NCBI RefSeq assembly: GCF_023278565.1 | Contig: NC_064678.1 | Coordinates: 5,704,001 to 5,768,000 of the forward strand | Source of the DNA: Colletotrichum lupini | Lineage: Eukaryota; Ascomycota; Sordariomycetes; Glomerellales; Glomerellaceae | Direction of reading: 5' to 3' | DNA length: 64,000 nt | Shown: positions 1-11,331 of the stretch, piece after piece | How the letters are laid out: every line of letters starts with the position of its first letter | Position numbering within the stretch: the first letter of the stretch is position 1 | Translations under genes and position numbers: made by a program | The notes under the pieces: generated by a model | Told to the model about the DNA's origin: nothing | What the model saw: only the letters and a program-made list of their open reading frames with translations | The model's database searches: none

Positions 1-1070
1 TCTTCTTCAGGCATATCTTCAGAATCAGACTCGGATGCCGATCGCCGACGCCGGGGCTCCACCGGTCGACACTCGCGTTCAAAGTCCGCAGCGGAAGAGA
101 TTGCGCCAGCACGGAGGTCTATTCGGATCAAGCTACACAGTGAGGATGCTCTTCCGCAACGAAAGCACCGAAAGACGCAGTCTGCGGCAGCACGGCCCAA
201 GGGCAGTGGTGAATCTGGCTCTTCCGACATTTCCGCGCAACTCAAGTCTCCGACGTCTCCCGCAGGCGCGCTGACGCGATATCCAAAGACACCGGCCCCT
301 CCTCGACCCTTGATTCCTCGACGACAACCATCATACCTCAACCTCGAGCCTTCGACCGATCCCAAGTACCAAAAGACTCTCATTCTGGACCTCGACGAAA
401 CCCTGATTCACAGCATGTCCAAGGGGGGACGCATGAGTACGGGGCATATGGTTGAGGTCAGATTAAACCAGACGTACGTCGGTGCCGGAGGCCAAACATC
501 GATCGGACCGCAGCATCCCATTCTGTACTGGGTTAACAAACGTCCACACTGTGATGACTTCCTCCGTCGGGTAAGCATTGTCCAGGATGATTGAACAAGT
601 AGTTGGCGCTAATCGTGTGATAAAGGTTTGCAAATGGTATAACCTCGTCGTTTTCACGGCCTCGGTCCAGGAATATGCGGACCCCGTGATAGACTGGTTA
701 GAGGCAGAGAGGAAATTCTTCTCGGCGCGATACTACAGGCAGCACTGCACGTTCCGACAGGGAGCCTTCATCAAGGACCTTAGTTCCGTTGAGCCGGACT
801 TGAGCAAGGTCATGATCTTGGATAATAGTCCACTGAGTTACATGTTCCATCAAGGTGTGTAATGGCAGTATACGATCTATTTGTGGGAAAATTCGACTAA
901 CGTGGGCCTCGTCGCTAGATAACGCCATCCCTATTCAAGGCTGGATTAACGACCCGACAGACAATGATCTCTTGCATCTAGTGCCACTGCTCGAGGGTCT
1001 CCAGTATGTGTCGGACGTGAGGGCGCTGCTTGCATTGCGTGGAGGCGAAGACGGTCAGCATATGGCGTAG
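1..1070 (+). CDS. NEM1: NEM1-type nuclear envelope phosphatase (5' truncated by window edge)
   Basis: HAD-superfamily (FCP1/NIF domain) protein phosphatase. Family members act with a SPO7-type subunit at the nuclear envelope/ER to dephosphorylate lipin (PAH1). The frame is open from base 1. Exons are 1-570, 626-854 and 919-1070, with introns 571-625 and 855-918 in phase. The catalytic signature DLDETLIHS is encoded near 388-414. The later motifs LVVFTAS and MILDNSPLSY and the C-terminal NAIPIQGW are typical of NEM1/Dullard. The part before the domain is rich in Ser, Arg and Lys, as in fungal NEM1, whose N-terminal membrane segment would lie left of the window. The family is clear. The NEM1 assignment rather than another SCP/FCP1 relative rests on the C-terminal block and the long basic N-terminus. 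Confidence 0.88.
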
Positions 1071-2853
1071 AACTGGATTGGGACTGTAGAAGGGAATCTG
1101 GTGTACTGTACTGGCATGGAATTGGGCAAAGCGAACACCAGCGGCTTCGACTTCGTGGTGCAGCGGTGTATTAATAACATTTGGTAAAGGGATGGTAAGA
1201 GGAGTTATCGGGCGGCACGACTGCAAAATGTCGGTACGATTCTGTAGAGCTTCAGGAATACATGCCAGGCCACCAGCCTTTTCAACGTTCAGCGAGAACA
1301 TGTTATTGAATGGAAATGTCGGGTTGGCAGTGACAGTGTAAAGGTAGACGATGGGAACTTGTGGACGTTGAGCCGTGGACGAGCTAGACGATATTTCCGA
1401 CATTCCGTCTTTTCTTGCCTTGTTTGTACCTGAGCTAGAGCAGCTGGATTATGCACAAGTGAATGCGGGCGACCATTCGAGAAACGAAATTCTACGCTGC
1501 AATGATACCATCCGTACGTCAGGTAGCTCAGCTACCCTTGCTAATGCGGTTTTCCTAGACTCGGCGGGAGCTATGTACATTGCAGAAGTTGGCAGGGCCT
1601 GGGAACCGGAAAAGAGGCGCAGTTTGTATGGACAAAATTGGAATTGCATTGACCTGGGAGTGCGCGAGTGCCTGAGCATCATTTGCCTCGGGCATTGGGT
1701 GACGGGGGGACACGGGAAGTGTGAATCTTGCACTAGCCACACAGGAAAGTCGCATCTCGATCGTTTTTGTTGCTCCAGATTTTCGTCAATCGCTCCCCAC
1801 TGTGTTTTGTTTACGGCAACCTTACCTAGTGCGGGTGGGAGCCACAGAGCCACAGAGCCTGAGGGCCTGAGGAAAATGCAGGGGAGTCGAGGAGGACTCG
1901 CTCCGGGACCTTGTCGCGGAAAACTCCCTCGCGGGCACACGCGGGCGAAGAAAGCTCGAGCTGATGGAAAGGATGATGTGCTAAACCCAGACGGCCCAGA
2001 AGGTCGACGGGACGGGCTAGATGCGGATAGCTTGGGGGGTATGGAGTAACTACGAAGTATGCGGGCCCAGGGAGGGAGGTCGAGAAGGTCCACAGGAGAG
2101 AGGTCTCGACCAATGATCGGAGCAATTGTGAGTGGACAGGCCTGGGCTTGTGGGTTCGGCGGGGAAGGTGGGTGGTGACATCATTCGACAGGTGACGACA
2201 CCACGACATCGACAGCTGGGCGACGTGAGTGAAAGAGGCATAGCTTGGGTTTTGGGAGAAGCTTGGGACAACAGACATTGACACATCTCAATTGAATAGG
2301 TGAGCTGAGAGTGAGAGAGAGTGAGAGGAGTAAGGAGAGAGACGGGAGAGAGAGCTCTGTGACATGTCTCTCCGTAGCGAATTGCCCACCCCTGCTTTGT
2401 ACCATGTCCAGCTACGCTCTTAGTTCCAAAGTAGCTTCATGCTTCACACTCTACCTACCGCAGCATGTACATGTTTTTTTATGGCCTGAGGGAAGGAAGC
2501 CCAGGTCCAACCGATGATGGAATGAGACCTCGATCTGGCCCCTTCCCTTCGCGGCGCCTGAGGTACCACCACCAGCCAAGGTAAAGTAGCTTCCCACGCT
2601 TCCCTCCTCTCTTGTTTCGCCCTGCAACGAACGAGCAGGTATGAAGTAGTTACGCACTTGCCTTGCTCCGGTTACCTCCTTTTGCATTGCAGAGGCTGAG
2701 GTCACAGGTGGCTCACACACACGCCGCCCAGTTCTCTCTCTCCCTCCCTTAGCACATAAAAGCCTTTGCCCTCCCACTCATCTGGCTCTGTTTGCATCAC
2801 CTCAATTGATTCTCTTTTTTCATCACAACAAGATACCCCAGAAATCAGCCATC
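1071..2853. other. intergenic region, NEM1 to DUF1761 gene
   Basis: No convincing gene. Reading frames of 141-224 codons exist on both strands (978-1403, 1375-2049, 1449-2093) but overlap each other, lack recognisable domains and one starts at GTG. A purine (GA-rich) tract lies at about 2300-2360. A CATAAAAG TATA-like element near 2754-2761, followed by a pyrimidine-rich leader, is about 95 bases before the ATG of the next gene and is probably its core promoter. Confidence 0.5.
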
Positions 2854-3648
2854 ATGTCTCTGCACTGTAAGTCGCTATTCCGATTCCGCTGTGAGAGAGA
2901 AGCTTGAGGAAGCATGACGCCTTCTCTACGTAGCTCTACTCAGCTACCTCGCTCGCCCTCTCGTCCAGACTTCCCGAGGGAGACTGCGCCTTCGTTGGGC
3001 CCGAGAGGAAACCCAGCCATCATCAGTTGAATGAGAATAATAACTAACAATCTCCTGCAACAGACCTTCCCCCCGTCAAGCCTTCGGCTATTGCCCTCGG
3101 CACCATCTTCAACCACACGGCTGAGCTCGCTGGTACGTGAAATATCTCTCACCAAGCTCCATGCTAGACACCGGGCCATTCCATGGCAGAATCAGCTGAC
3201 CCAAGCTCCTCCCCCTCAACAGTCTTGACCCCCATCTTCGGCCAGACCTACCAGCGCGCCAAGGCTGCCAACACCAAGGAGGAGTTCGCTCGCTCCAAGG
3301 AGGCCCAGGGTGCCGCTGTCGCCTGGGGTACTTCCCTCGTCGGCTCTGCCCTCCAGTCCTACGGTGTTGGTGCTCTCATCAACGCTACCGGCACCCTGTC
3401 CTACAAGGGCGCCGCCTACCTCGGCTCTCTGATCTTCTTCGCTACCTCTGCTCCCGGCGTATGTCATATCTTCTTCACCCTTCACCGTCCTTCAATCATT
3501 AACAAGTATGCAGTACATCTCCCAGGTCTTTGTTGAGAAGCGCCCCGTCGACACCGTTGGCGTCAGCGTCCTGGCCAAGGTCATTGAGACTGTCGGTCTG
3601 TCGGTATTCCTCACCTGGTGGGGAACCCGCACCAACCCCTTTGACTAA
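2854..3648 (+). CDS. DUF1761-family small membrane protein
   Basis: Spliced product of 150 residues. Exons are 2854-2866, 3064-3132, 3223-3458 and 3514-3648. The first exon holds only 13 coding bases, and all introns are GT-AG and keep phase. The protein is small and hydrophobic, with about four likely membrane segments, an early PxxxPFxQ-like region (LTPIFGQTYQ) and a conserved-looking ending FLTWWGTRTNPFD. This pattern matches the DUF1761 membrane proteins found in many fungi, whose function is unknown. Frequent C-ending codons suggest strong expression. Intron 1 (2867-3063) is long for this window. Family call by recognition only; no function is proposed. Confidence 0.75.
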
Positions 3649-4717
3649 AGGGTTTAATGTATTATGAATGATTGAGCATTTCCGGAAAACGGATTGCTTG
3701 TGTGCTATTAGCGTTGGGTAGGATGGGATGAGGACATGGAGTTCAAAGATAGCCCGCAATTGCGGCTAGGGCCATTGTCATGTACCTACACTTTTACGTC
3801 TCAAGCCATGATTCCATTAATTAAATCACCTAAAACTATCTTCGCATTGGCACCTGAGTGTTTTATGAAATACCTTCCTTTATAGCTTAAACAGTGTGCC
3901 ACTTAAGATATTCACCCAGTGTTGTGTCATGACACATGAAGTGAATATATAATACTGGCGGGATGTGAGTGCCGCGACCAGCAAAGAGTAACGAGGGATT
4001 TGTGTCTTTATTTGTGTTGGGTTACTCGGCAAGGGAAACGTGCTTTCTCAGCTAGCAGACATTGCTTGCCACTCGACAAGTATTTCCACGCGTCAACACC
4101 TCGGATCATCAAAGAGCCACACTGCAACAGGCCTTGGATTATTTACCCATAGCACTTACAACTCGTTCATGTAGGAGGGGAGCACGAGAGCTTTGCTTTG
4201 ACGGGCAGGTCTTTCTTAGGTGGAAAGATACACATCACAATTTGCACGGCCGATGGAAGCCGACTGGCGGGCCAGAGTGCCTTGAAAGGCCCTCAACCAG
4301 GCAAAAGGTCACAAGGGAAATCATCAAGAGGGCTTCCGACACCTCGTGTCAAAGAGCCCCGGCAAAGCAAGAGAGATTTCCTCCACACCTCCGCACCCTT
4401 AAAGGTTCCAACGGAAGTTGTAATGATGGTTAAATCATTTATTTGTGTTTCTTCTTCCCTCAAGACAGAATCTTGAAAGATGGAAAGAGAGAACGGAGTA
4501 GTGCGAACAAAAGAGTACTACACCATATGCCCAAAGTTGCCCTGTAAAACGCCGAATTCTTTCTCTTTTGTGTTGTAAAGCCAGCCCGAAAAAAGCTTTT
4601 TTAACCCCACCCGTATAGTGTGACAATTCATCATTTCTTTTCAACTGTACTTCCAGTTCGACATGTCGCGTATGCCCGTACGGGTAAGACGAACAGTAGC
4701 AGCAGAAGCTTACTCGT
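3649..4717. other. intergenic region between convergent genes
   Basis: Probable 3' untranslated regions and spacer between the DUF1761 gene (plus) and NHP2 (minus). Two overlapping frames (4062-4433, 4198-4476) show no domain or codon bias. AT-rich stretches at 3780-3960 are compatible with 3' ends. Nothing else seen. Confidence 0.45.
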
Positions 4718-5546
4718 CTATGCCCAGAAGGACTGCTTAGCAGTCTCCTTCTGCACGAGCTTGACGAGCGCGGCGTAGACCTCGGAGTAGTCCTCGCCGT
4801 CGTCCTCCTCGTCGTCGCCCTTGGACTCGCCGGCCTTCTTCTCGGCCTTCTTGCTGTCGGCGGCGGAGCGCTTCTCCGAGACCATGACGACGGAGGTGGG
4901 GCGCTTCGTCTTGGCGGCGGCGCCGAGCTCGGCGCGGGAGGTGACGAAGATGTAGGGGACGTTGTGGTCCTCGCAGAGGACGGGGAGGTGGGAGATGACG
5001 TCCATGGGGGAGATGTCGCCGGCGATGACGACGACGCCGGGGAAGGCGGTGTTGCCGGGGCCGGCGGCGGGGGACTTGCGGAGGGTCTTGACGACTTCCT
5101 TGACGCCGCGCTTGAGGGTGTTGTTCTTGGCGGCTGTGATGGTGTTTTTTAGTCTTTTGTTCTGAGAATGAAGAGTCTTCTTGCTGGCCGGTGAGATCCG
5201 CGTAGGTACCGCGTCTACGGAGGAGGTGAGAAAGGGGGAAAAAGAACTTACCCTTGCGAATGGACTTCATGACCTTCTTCATGGCCTTCTCATCGGCCAA
5301 CGGCACGGCAAAGGGCACGAGGGCGCCGACGACGGGGAGGCCATCAGCGACGACGGTGGTGACATCGCCGCTGGCGACGGTGGTCGCGGCGACGTCAGCC
5401 TGGAGGTGCTCGTCGAGGGCGCGCTCGAGCTTCTCCTTCTTCTCCTTCTTGTCCTTCTTATCCTTCTTGTCCTTCTTGATGGCGCCGTCGGACACGGAGC
5501 GCTTCTTGTCCTTCTTCTCCTTGCGGTCGGGCTTCTCGGCGGCCAT
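4718..5546 (-). CDS. NHP2: H/ACA snoRNP protein NHP2 (L7Ae family)
   Basis: Core protein of H/ACA small nucleolar RNPs, which guide rRNA pseudouridylation in the nucleolus. Exons are 5546-5252 and 5133-4718, with intron 5251-5134 (GTAAGT...CACAG), giving 236 residues. The N-terminal third is a Lys-rich low-complexity region with repeated KKDKKDKK units. The L7Ae/NHP2 RNA-binding fold follows, seen as NTLKRGVKEVVKTLRK, GVVVIAGDISPMDVISHLP and the V-P-Y-I/F-V-T-S block. The tail is acidic and ends QSFWA. The lysine-rich extension makes the protein longer than yeast NHP2. SNU13, another L7Ae-fold protein, begins at 63654 and is clearly distinct. Confidence 0.93.
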
Positions 5547-6291
5547 TGTAGCGGTTTTCTTTGGTGATGCTTTGAATTGAAACCTGTAAGAGGAAGGGTG
5601 CAAATGGCGATTGGCGACGGCGAGGGACTCCGGGGTGGGCAGGCGACGGTCGTGGGAATTGAAGCTTTCGGCTCGAGGTTCGATAGGCTCGATTTTTTTT
5701 TCTCACTTCCTGTACCCTTTGGCCAATGCAACTTTTTTCTAGGTTGCCCCACCTCTGCAGCTGTGCGATTGGGGAGCTTCGGTGCCACGGTATATCCGCG
5801 CCGAACCGCATCGGTTTTTGCTCACCGAAGGGTATGTCTCGGTGAGTAGGTCACGTGAGTGAAGCCGACCAATCACGGTCCCGATATTGAGCAAATGTCA
5901 GCGCTGTATCAGGGCCGCAGACATGATTCAATTTCCACGGACAATACGAACGCATTGGAGAATCGGACTACTCGTCTTACTAGATTCAGGCTGAGTAGCT
6001 AGGAATCAGCCTTGACGGTATAGCAAAGCAGGGTGTTGCGACATCTTCGGCCCAGACACTCGCATCAATGTTTTCAGGCCTTACGAAGATCCGTTGCGAG
6101 TTAAGGGACCAGTCAACATCTAATCATGTGAAATACGTCTTCAATCTTAGAATAGGTGATATGCTTAAATCGTCCAAATGGGGCTCTATTCCATGTCTCC
6201 CCCTCTACGTAGTTGATATACACGTGTTTTGACACAGGGAATCGTTGTCCACCTCTAGCACTCGTCGTCCGCCTTCTTCACAAAGGAACGT
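5547..6291. other. NHP2 promoter and QCR8 3' spacer
   Basis: Holds the NHP2 upstream region and the 3' flank of QCR8, both minus-strand. A T-rich tract lies at about 5691-5702 in the NHP2 leader. A perfect TCACGTGA E-box is annotated separately. No gene seen. Confidence 0.5.
5851..5858. promoter_or_regulatory. TCACGTGA E-box upstream of NHP2
   Basis: Perfect 8-base palindrome with a CACGTG core, about 305 bases upstream of the NHP2 start codon. bHLH factors such as CBF1-type proteins recognise this core in fungi. That it regulates NHP2 is inferred only from position, since the gene on its other side points its 3' end at it. Confidence 0.35.
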
Positions 6292-7041
6292 TTACTCCTC
6301 GTCGCCGAACTCGGCGCGGCCCTGCTTGGAGTTCAAGTAGTGGTTGCTGTATCGATTGTTAGCGCCATGCCTTTGCCTCATTTCGGATTGCCCTCGTTGT
6401 TGCGTTTGTTGTTGCAACCGAGTCCGTGGGAGTGACTGACCGGTGGGTGGCCCAGTCCATGATGTACCAGCCGGCGACCAGGGGAGGGAGGAAGTAGAGG
6501 ACCTGGTGGCTGAAGCGGCGCCAGGTGTTGAAGACGGCGTCGTGGGCGGCGCCGGCGAAGGGGTTCTGGCGGTTGGGGGTGATGCCGTAGGTGATGATGC
6601 CTCTCTGCTTCTCGCCACCTGAGACTATTGTCAGTACTTATGTTCGATTCGAAATGCGTATCGTTTGTGCATCGTGATCAGCCGTCGAATCCTAGACGAG
6701 TCCCTCCTCTTAATTTCTCCATTTTCCGGAAACCATTGTCCATCGTTCAACCGCGTCGCCATCGTAATTCGACATCGGAATAATCGCGAAAAGACATACC
6801 AATGTGTCCCCACCAGCCGAGGTAGCTATTTCAATGTCAGCGCGCTATTCAAATGATGCAATTGGGAGCAGTGCATGGCGCGGCGGGCACAGGGAACTTC
6901 ATGATCTTTCTCATTCGGAAAAAGCCCGCACGCTCCTTCCCGTTGGCCCGCTCAATTGACCTCCAACAAGAAATTCACTTACTGAGAGTACTTTCCGTGG
7001 GGGACGCTGGGTCCTCCCATAAGAGCTTGCGTAGGTCTCAT
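6292..7041 (-). CDS. QCR8: Ubiquinol-cytochrome c reductase subunit 8
   Basis: Small subunit of mitochondrial complex III that contacts cytochrome b. Four exons (7041-6983, 6825-6800, 6618-6441, 6346-6292) give 105 residues. Exon 2 has only 26 bases, and all introns are GT-AG and in phase. Diagnostic segments are HYLGWWGH, GIITYGITPNRQNPFAG, the FNTWRRFSHQ stretch, one membrane segment around YFLPPLVAGWYIMDWA and an acidic tail. Size fits the family (about 95-110 residues). The gene is divergent from PHB1, another inner-membrane protein, across about 440 bases. Confidence 0.92.
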
Positions 7042-7478
7042 CGTGGCGGTTGTGCTGTGGTGGACGGTGATGTGCAACACGGGTTTGGATATTCTGGAGT
7101 AAATCGGAGAGGGTCGAATCGGACGAGGTTCAAATCTTGTCCTTGCCTTTCCTGCCGAACCCGAAAGCTGAGGCGCACGTCCCGAAACGGCTTAGCGCAG
7201 ACTGTTCCTTTCGAACCGTCACCACCCATCCGACCACCCCGGTCACCCAGTGCGTCCCAAAATTCCATGACGGAGCTTACCGCCGCCGCATTCTGGTGAG
7301 AGGAGCTTTCGGCAAGCTTCAGTCCTGACGGATACACTGCACCACCAGCACACCACCACGAACCCGCCCCTCGAAGCTCAACTCGGATAGCCCGCGATAC
7401 CCTCCAGCGGACTCGAAGCGCCCCTCCTTTTAACGCAAACGAAAGTCACCGCCACGCTTTCATCAGCCATCCGACATA
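7042..7478. promoter_or_regulatory. divergent QCR8/PHB1 promoter region
   Basis: The 437 bases between the start codons of QCR8 (minus) and PHB1 (plus) must hold both promoters. No TATA box is obvious on either side. A GTTCAAATC box near 7130 resembles part of a Pol III B-box, but no tRNA fold surrounds it. Confidence 0.5.
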
Positions 7479-8407
7479 ATGGCTCAAGCTCTGGGCTTTG
7501 CGTACCGCATGGCCGTCCCTGCGGCCATTGGTATCGCGGTCGTGCAGTCGTCAATCTACGATGTCAAGGGTGGATCCAGAGCAGTCATCTTTGACAGGAT
7601 GTCCGGTGTCAAGGATGCCGTCATCAACGAGGGCACGCACTTCCTCGTGCCGTGGCTGCAGAGGAGCATCGTCTTTGACGTGCGGACGAAGCCGAGAAAC
7701 ATCGCGACGACGACGGGCAGCAAGGATCTCCAGATGGTCAGCTTGACCCTCCGTGTGCTGCACCGGCCCGAAGTCCAGGCTCTCCCCAAGATCTACCAGG
7801 TGAGTTTTTTTCTTTTTTTTGGTTCTTTCCCATCTAAACCACAACTTCCCTCTGTGCTGGAAAAGTACAACATGCGCTGACAAACCACCCACTACAGAAC
7901 CTCGGCCAAGACTACGACGAGAGAGTCCTCCCCTCCATCGGGAACGAGGTCCTCAAGTCCATCGTCGCCCAGTTCGACGCCGCCGAGCTCATCACCCAGC
8001 GCGAGGCCGTCTCCCAGCGCATCAGCTCCGACCTCCGCAAGCGCGCCGCCGAGTTCAACATCGCCCTCGAGGACGTCTCCATCACGCACATGACCTTCGG
8101 CAAGGAGTTCACAAAGGCCGTCGAGCAGAAGCAGATTGCCCAGCAGGACGCCGAGCGCGCGCGCTTCATCGTCGAAAAGGCCGAGCAGGAGCGCCAGGCC
8201 AACGTCATCCGCGCCGAGGGCGAGGCCGAGTCCGCCGAGACGATCAGCAAGGCCATCGCCAAGAACGGCGACGGCCTCGTGCAGATTCGAAAGATTGAGG
8301 CCGCGCGGGATATCGCGGCGACGCTGTCGTCGAATCCGAACGTCGCGTACTTGCCGAGCGGCGGTAAGAGCGGTAACCAGATGCTGTTGAACGTTGGCCG
8401 GCCGTAA
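7479..8407 (+). CDS. PHB1: Prohibitin-1 (mitochondrial inner membrane)
   Basis: Subunit of the ring-shaped prohibitin complex, which acts with PHB2 as scaffold and chaperone in the mitochondrial inner membrane. Exons are 7479-7799 and 7898-8407, giving 276 residues, the usual size. An N-terminal hydrophobic anchor (about residues 8-26) is followed by the SPFH/band-7 domain, with [21 protein letters not shown] and the coiled region [21 protein letters not shown]. The Gln-rich segment [14 protein letters not shown] is typical of prohibitins. PHB1 rather than PHB2 is favoured by the short N-terminus. Confidence 0.95.
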
Positions 8408-9189
8408 AGTGGTTTGGTCGCCATGTCAAGAAGGAGTGGATGAAGTAGTGAAAAAAAAGAGGGCGACGCTGTATTATAGACTTTGAAGACAAGTCACCGC
8501 TTCAATAAGTGTAATCATAGGGCAATGAATTCTGCCGCCTTTCCACACACTTGTTTCGTGCCGTACCCTTGGTTTTGGTGAAAGCCCAACTCTCTTAGGC
8601 GGCGGGCTGAAGGATAAGCTGTGGAGTGTACACATCGATCATGTGATGTAGAGCTCCCTTCAATGGTCAAGAACTCCGTGACAGCACCTAGAAAGCACCC
8701 GAAGACGAACACCGAGAGCACTGGTGACGTCCTGAACAGTCTCGCAGATGGTAAAAAGTTAATCTTGTCGACATTTCCACACATGCTTCTCTAATATGCG
8801 TTCTGGTCACTTCACATCCCCTCTTGTCACGATTTTGAGTTGTCTACAATTCAACAGTCATTGAGTATCTACCCCTCCTGGCCCTGGTCCAAACAGTACG
8901 ATGCTTACCCGATGGATGAAGAAACGCCAGGCGACTATTTTGTTACTCACCGGATAGGTACGCGTTAGATAGTCGCACGCAAGCAATCACGTCGTGAAGA
9001 AACAAGTCAAGAATAGCTGGGTGAGAATGGTCCCATGTACCAATTAGTATTAAGAAAACCCATGTAGGGTAGGTATCATAACTGCAAAAGCCCATCGACC
9101 CAAGGCATCATTTACCTGAGGACCCCATGTCATCCCTAACGCCAGCTCATTCTCTCGTAAAATCAACCATGTGCTATGCCCACCCGGCT
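8408..9189. other. intergenic region between convergent PHB1 and REX3
   Basis: Contains the 3' ends of PHB1 (plus) and REX3 (minus). The minus-strand frame 8515-8784 (89 codons) has no recognisable content. Nothing further seen. Confidence 0.45.
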
Positions 9190-11331
9190 CTAAAGGGCAG
9201 ATTCAAGGAACTCGGCAGTCAAGTGACCATTGAAATCGTCCACCTTGCCGCCGGGCGGCACGAACTCACCCCCCTCAAGCTTCCAACCTTTGAGCTTCAT
9301 GCTCTTCCATTCCTCGGAGAGCTTCAGGCGCACGAGATCTCCCGCAGCCCGGGCGTCTTCCGCACTGTCGTGTCCCTGAACCTTGCCAGCCGTCTCAACT
9401 TGAATTTTACGGTTAAGAAGGCTGTCCATGAGCATCTTCAGGCCAAGGCGGTACGGAAGGCCGTGCTTGTGAGGGTAAAGAAGAACAGTGTCAATGATAG
9501 TAGGGTGGACGATGCGAACGGCGTTCAAGTCATTCTCCAGTCCGTGTCCAATTAGTGGAGTCTCGGGACTGATGAGAGCAAAGAGAAGGTCGCGAGCAAC
9601 TTCAGGCGACGACACAATCTTCATCTTCTTCTTGGTCTTCTTGGGGCTCGACATCTTCTTCGCCTGGGCAGGAGTTGGGTCTTCTTCCTTTGCAGTCCAG
9701 GGCTCGGCGGATGCCATGTCTTCAGGCCACACACCCGAGTAGCGCGAGTTGAGATCAAGGATCTCACCGATGGGTTGAACGAGGACATCCAATAGCTCTT
9801 CTCCAGTAGGCCACGATGTTGCAGTTAGGCGAATGAGCTCAAGGCCATGGACCGTGTAGCACATTTCGCAGTCGAAGCCAACAGCTCTGTCGGTGGGAGC
9901 ATTGGGGTTGGCGGGCGTCTCGGCGTAGTTGAGAACGGAAGCCAGTCTCTTGGGATCTGATGCCTTGAAAACGTGGTGAGCGTTGGAGTGGCAGCCGGCA
10001 GAGTCTCCGACAGCCTGCCCACAGCATCGGTAGCGTTTGGGTTGCTGAGATCTATCGCCCAACTGGCGCTCGGGAAAGTAGGTTTTGCCCCAGTGGAAGG
10101 TGCAACTGCCACCAGAGGCGAGAGCTCCATCCTCTTCTCTTCTTCCAGGGAACATCTGGAAGCGCTTGTCGCAGCGGTCACACTTCTCCCAACCCTTTGC
10201 AGCATCAAGACCCTCACGGGCTTTCTGGATGTCGGCCTCGGCAGGGACAGAGGAGACGTAGCCGTGGGCGGCAAGGCCGTCGATGGGGGTGATGAGTTGG
10301 CGAACAAGCTGGACTTCCTGGGCCAGGGTCAAGCCCGTAACAATCTTCTTGGGAGGGGCGGTAGCCTTGCTGTGAGGGCCCTTTTGAGTCGTCTGGCGGC
10401 GTTGAACGACTCTCTCCTCCTTCCACTGAAGGAGTGTCATCTTTTTGTACTGCATGATTTTGTTTTTGATTACGTTTGAGTAGATGGCGCCTTTCTCTAT
10501 CGCCGTGGATTCTTCTTCGTCAAGGACTCTCCAAATGAGATCTTGATCTGTGAGAAGGAGCTGCTTCTCTTCTGCGTCTTTGGCAGTCTTCTTGAGCTCG
10601 TTGTTCAGGCGGGCGTATTGTTCATGTAGCAGCTGCACTAGCTTGAATCGTATCTCAAACTTTGCTGGTGATGATTTGAGTAAACGAGGGTTGAGAACCT
10701 CGACCTTCCTGATCTTCTTAGGAGGGTCAGGCTTGGATGGAGTGGAAGGAGTGTCTTTTTGTATTGAAGTTAGGTTTACTGGGGAAGAATGAGATGCAGT
10801 AGTGGCAGATGAATCAGCCTTGCGTTTAGTTGGAGGATTAATAGACGATGATAAAGGAGAGGACCTGCTTGGAGCAGAGTGATTCAGTGACTTCCTGAGG
10901 TCGGACGAAGAAGCGAGAGAAGGGGCGACTGGTTTAGACTGTGGAAGCTTCTTCACGACCGTGGAGGAGGAGGACGACGGACGCTTTAAAGGTGGAGGTG
11001 AGATGGGCCGAGCGACAGGTGACAGAGTGTCATCTGGTCTTGGTGCGGTAACGTCTTGTTTTGAGGTCGTTTTGACAGGAGTGGGAGGACTTGTAGAATC
11101 GGCGGGGTTTCTGACGTCTTGGGCAACCTTCAGACGTTTTCGAGGGCCATCCCGGGTTGCATCCGTCGTGGTATCAGTCGACCTTTTTGCCGACGTTCCT
11201 GACGCGTTGAGTGCCGGTGCTGATGGTGCCGCCATCTTATCCCTGTCTGCTGTATGCTGGAAGAGGCACATGAAAGCTGTGCATTGCTCTCCCTTGGGAC
11301 AGGGAATGTGTTTGAGGTCTACAAAGGACAT
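9190..11331 (-). CDS. REX3: RNA exonuclease 3 (DEDDh 3'-5' exonuclease)
   Basis: Intronless, 713 residues. REX3-type enzymes trim 3' ends of structured RNAs such as RNase MRP RNA. A CCCH zinc finger lies at C11-x5-C17-x4-C22-x3-H26. A long Ser/Pro/Lys-rich linker (about 35-230) is followed by a helical region and a second Cys/His cluster (CDRC, CTFHWGK, RCCG, HSNAHH). The exonuclease domain starts at about residue 482. D487 and E489 (GFDCEM) form Exo I, IGHGLENDLNAV is Exo II and HDSAEDARAAGDL gives the catalytic His/Asp. The ATG at 11331 sits directly before the zinc finger, which supports it as the start. REX1 is less likely because of the N-terminal CCCH finger. Confidence 0.9.
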   Translation of the reverse strand: MSFVDLKHIPCPKGEQCTAFMCLFQHTADRDKMAAPSAPALNASGTSAKRSTDTTTDATRDGPRKRLKVAQDVRNPADSTSPPTPVKTTSKQDVTAPRPDDTLSPVARPISPPPLKRPSSSSSTVVKKLPQSKPVAPSLASSSDLRKSLNHSAPSRSSPLSSSINPPTKRKADSSATTASHSSPVNLTSIQKDTPSTPSKPDPPKKIRKVEVLNPRLLKSSPAKFEIRFKLVQLLHEQYARLNNELKKTAKDAEEKQLLLTDQDLIWRVLDEEESTAIEKGAIYSNVIKNKIMQYKKMTLLQWKEERVVQRRQTTQKGPHSKATAPPKKIVTGLTLAQEVQLVRQLITPIDGLAAHGYVSSVPAEADIQKAREGLDAAKGWEKCDRCDKRFQMFPGRREEDGALASGGSCTFHWGKTYFPERQLGDRSQQPKRYRCCGQAVGDSAGCHSNAHHVFKASDPKRLASVLNYAETPANPNAPTDRAVGFDCEMCYTVHGLELIRLTATSWPTGEELLDVLVQPIGEILDLNSRYSGVWPEDMASAEPWTAKEEDPTPAQAKKMSSPKKTKKKMKIVSSPEVARDLLFALISPETPLIGHGLENDLNAVRIVHPTIIDTVLLYPHKHGLPYRLGLKMLMDSLLNRKIQVETAGKVQGHDSAEDARAAGDLVRLKLSEEWKSMKLKGWKLEGGEFVPPGGKVDDFNGHLTAEFLESAL

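Noticed and set aside
1375..2093. Overlapping frames of 224 (plus) and 214 (minus) codons
   Set aside because: The plus frame starts at GTG; both are Pro/Ser/Arg-rich without domain.
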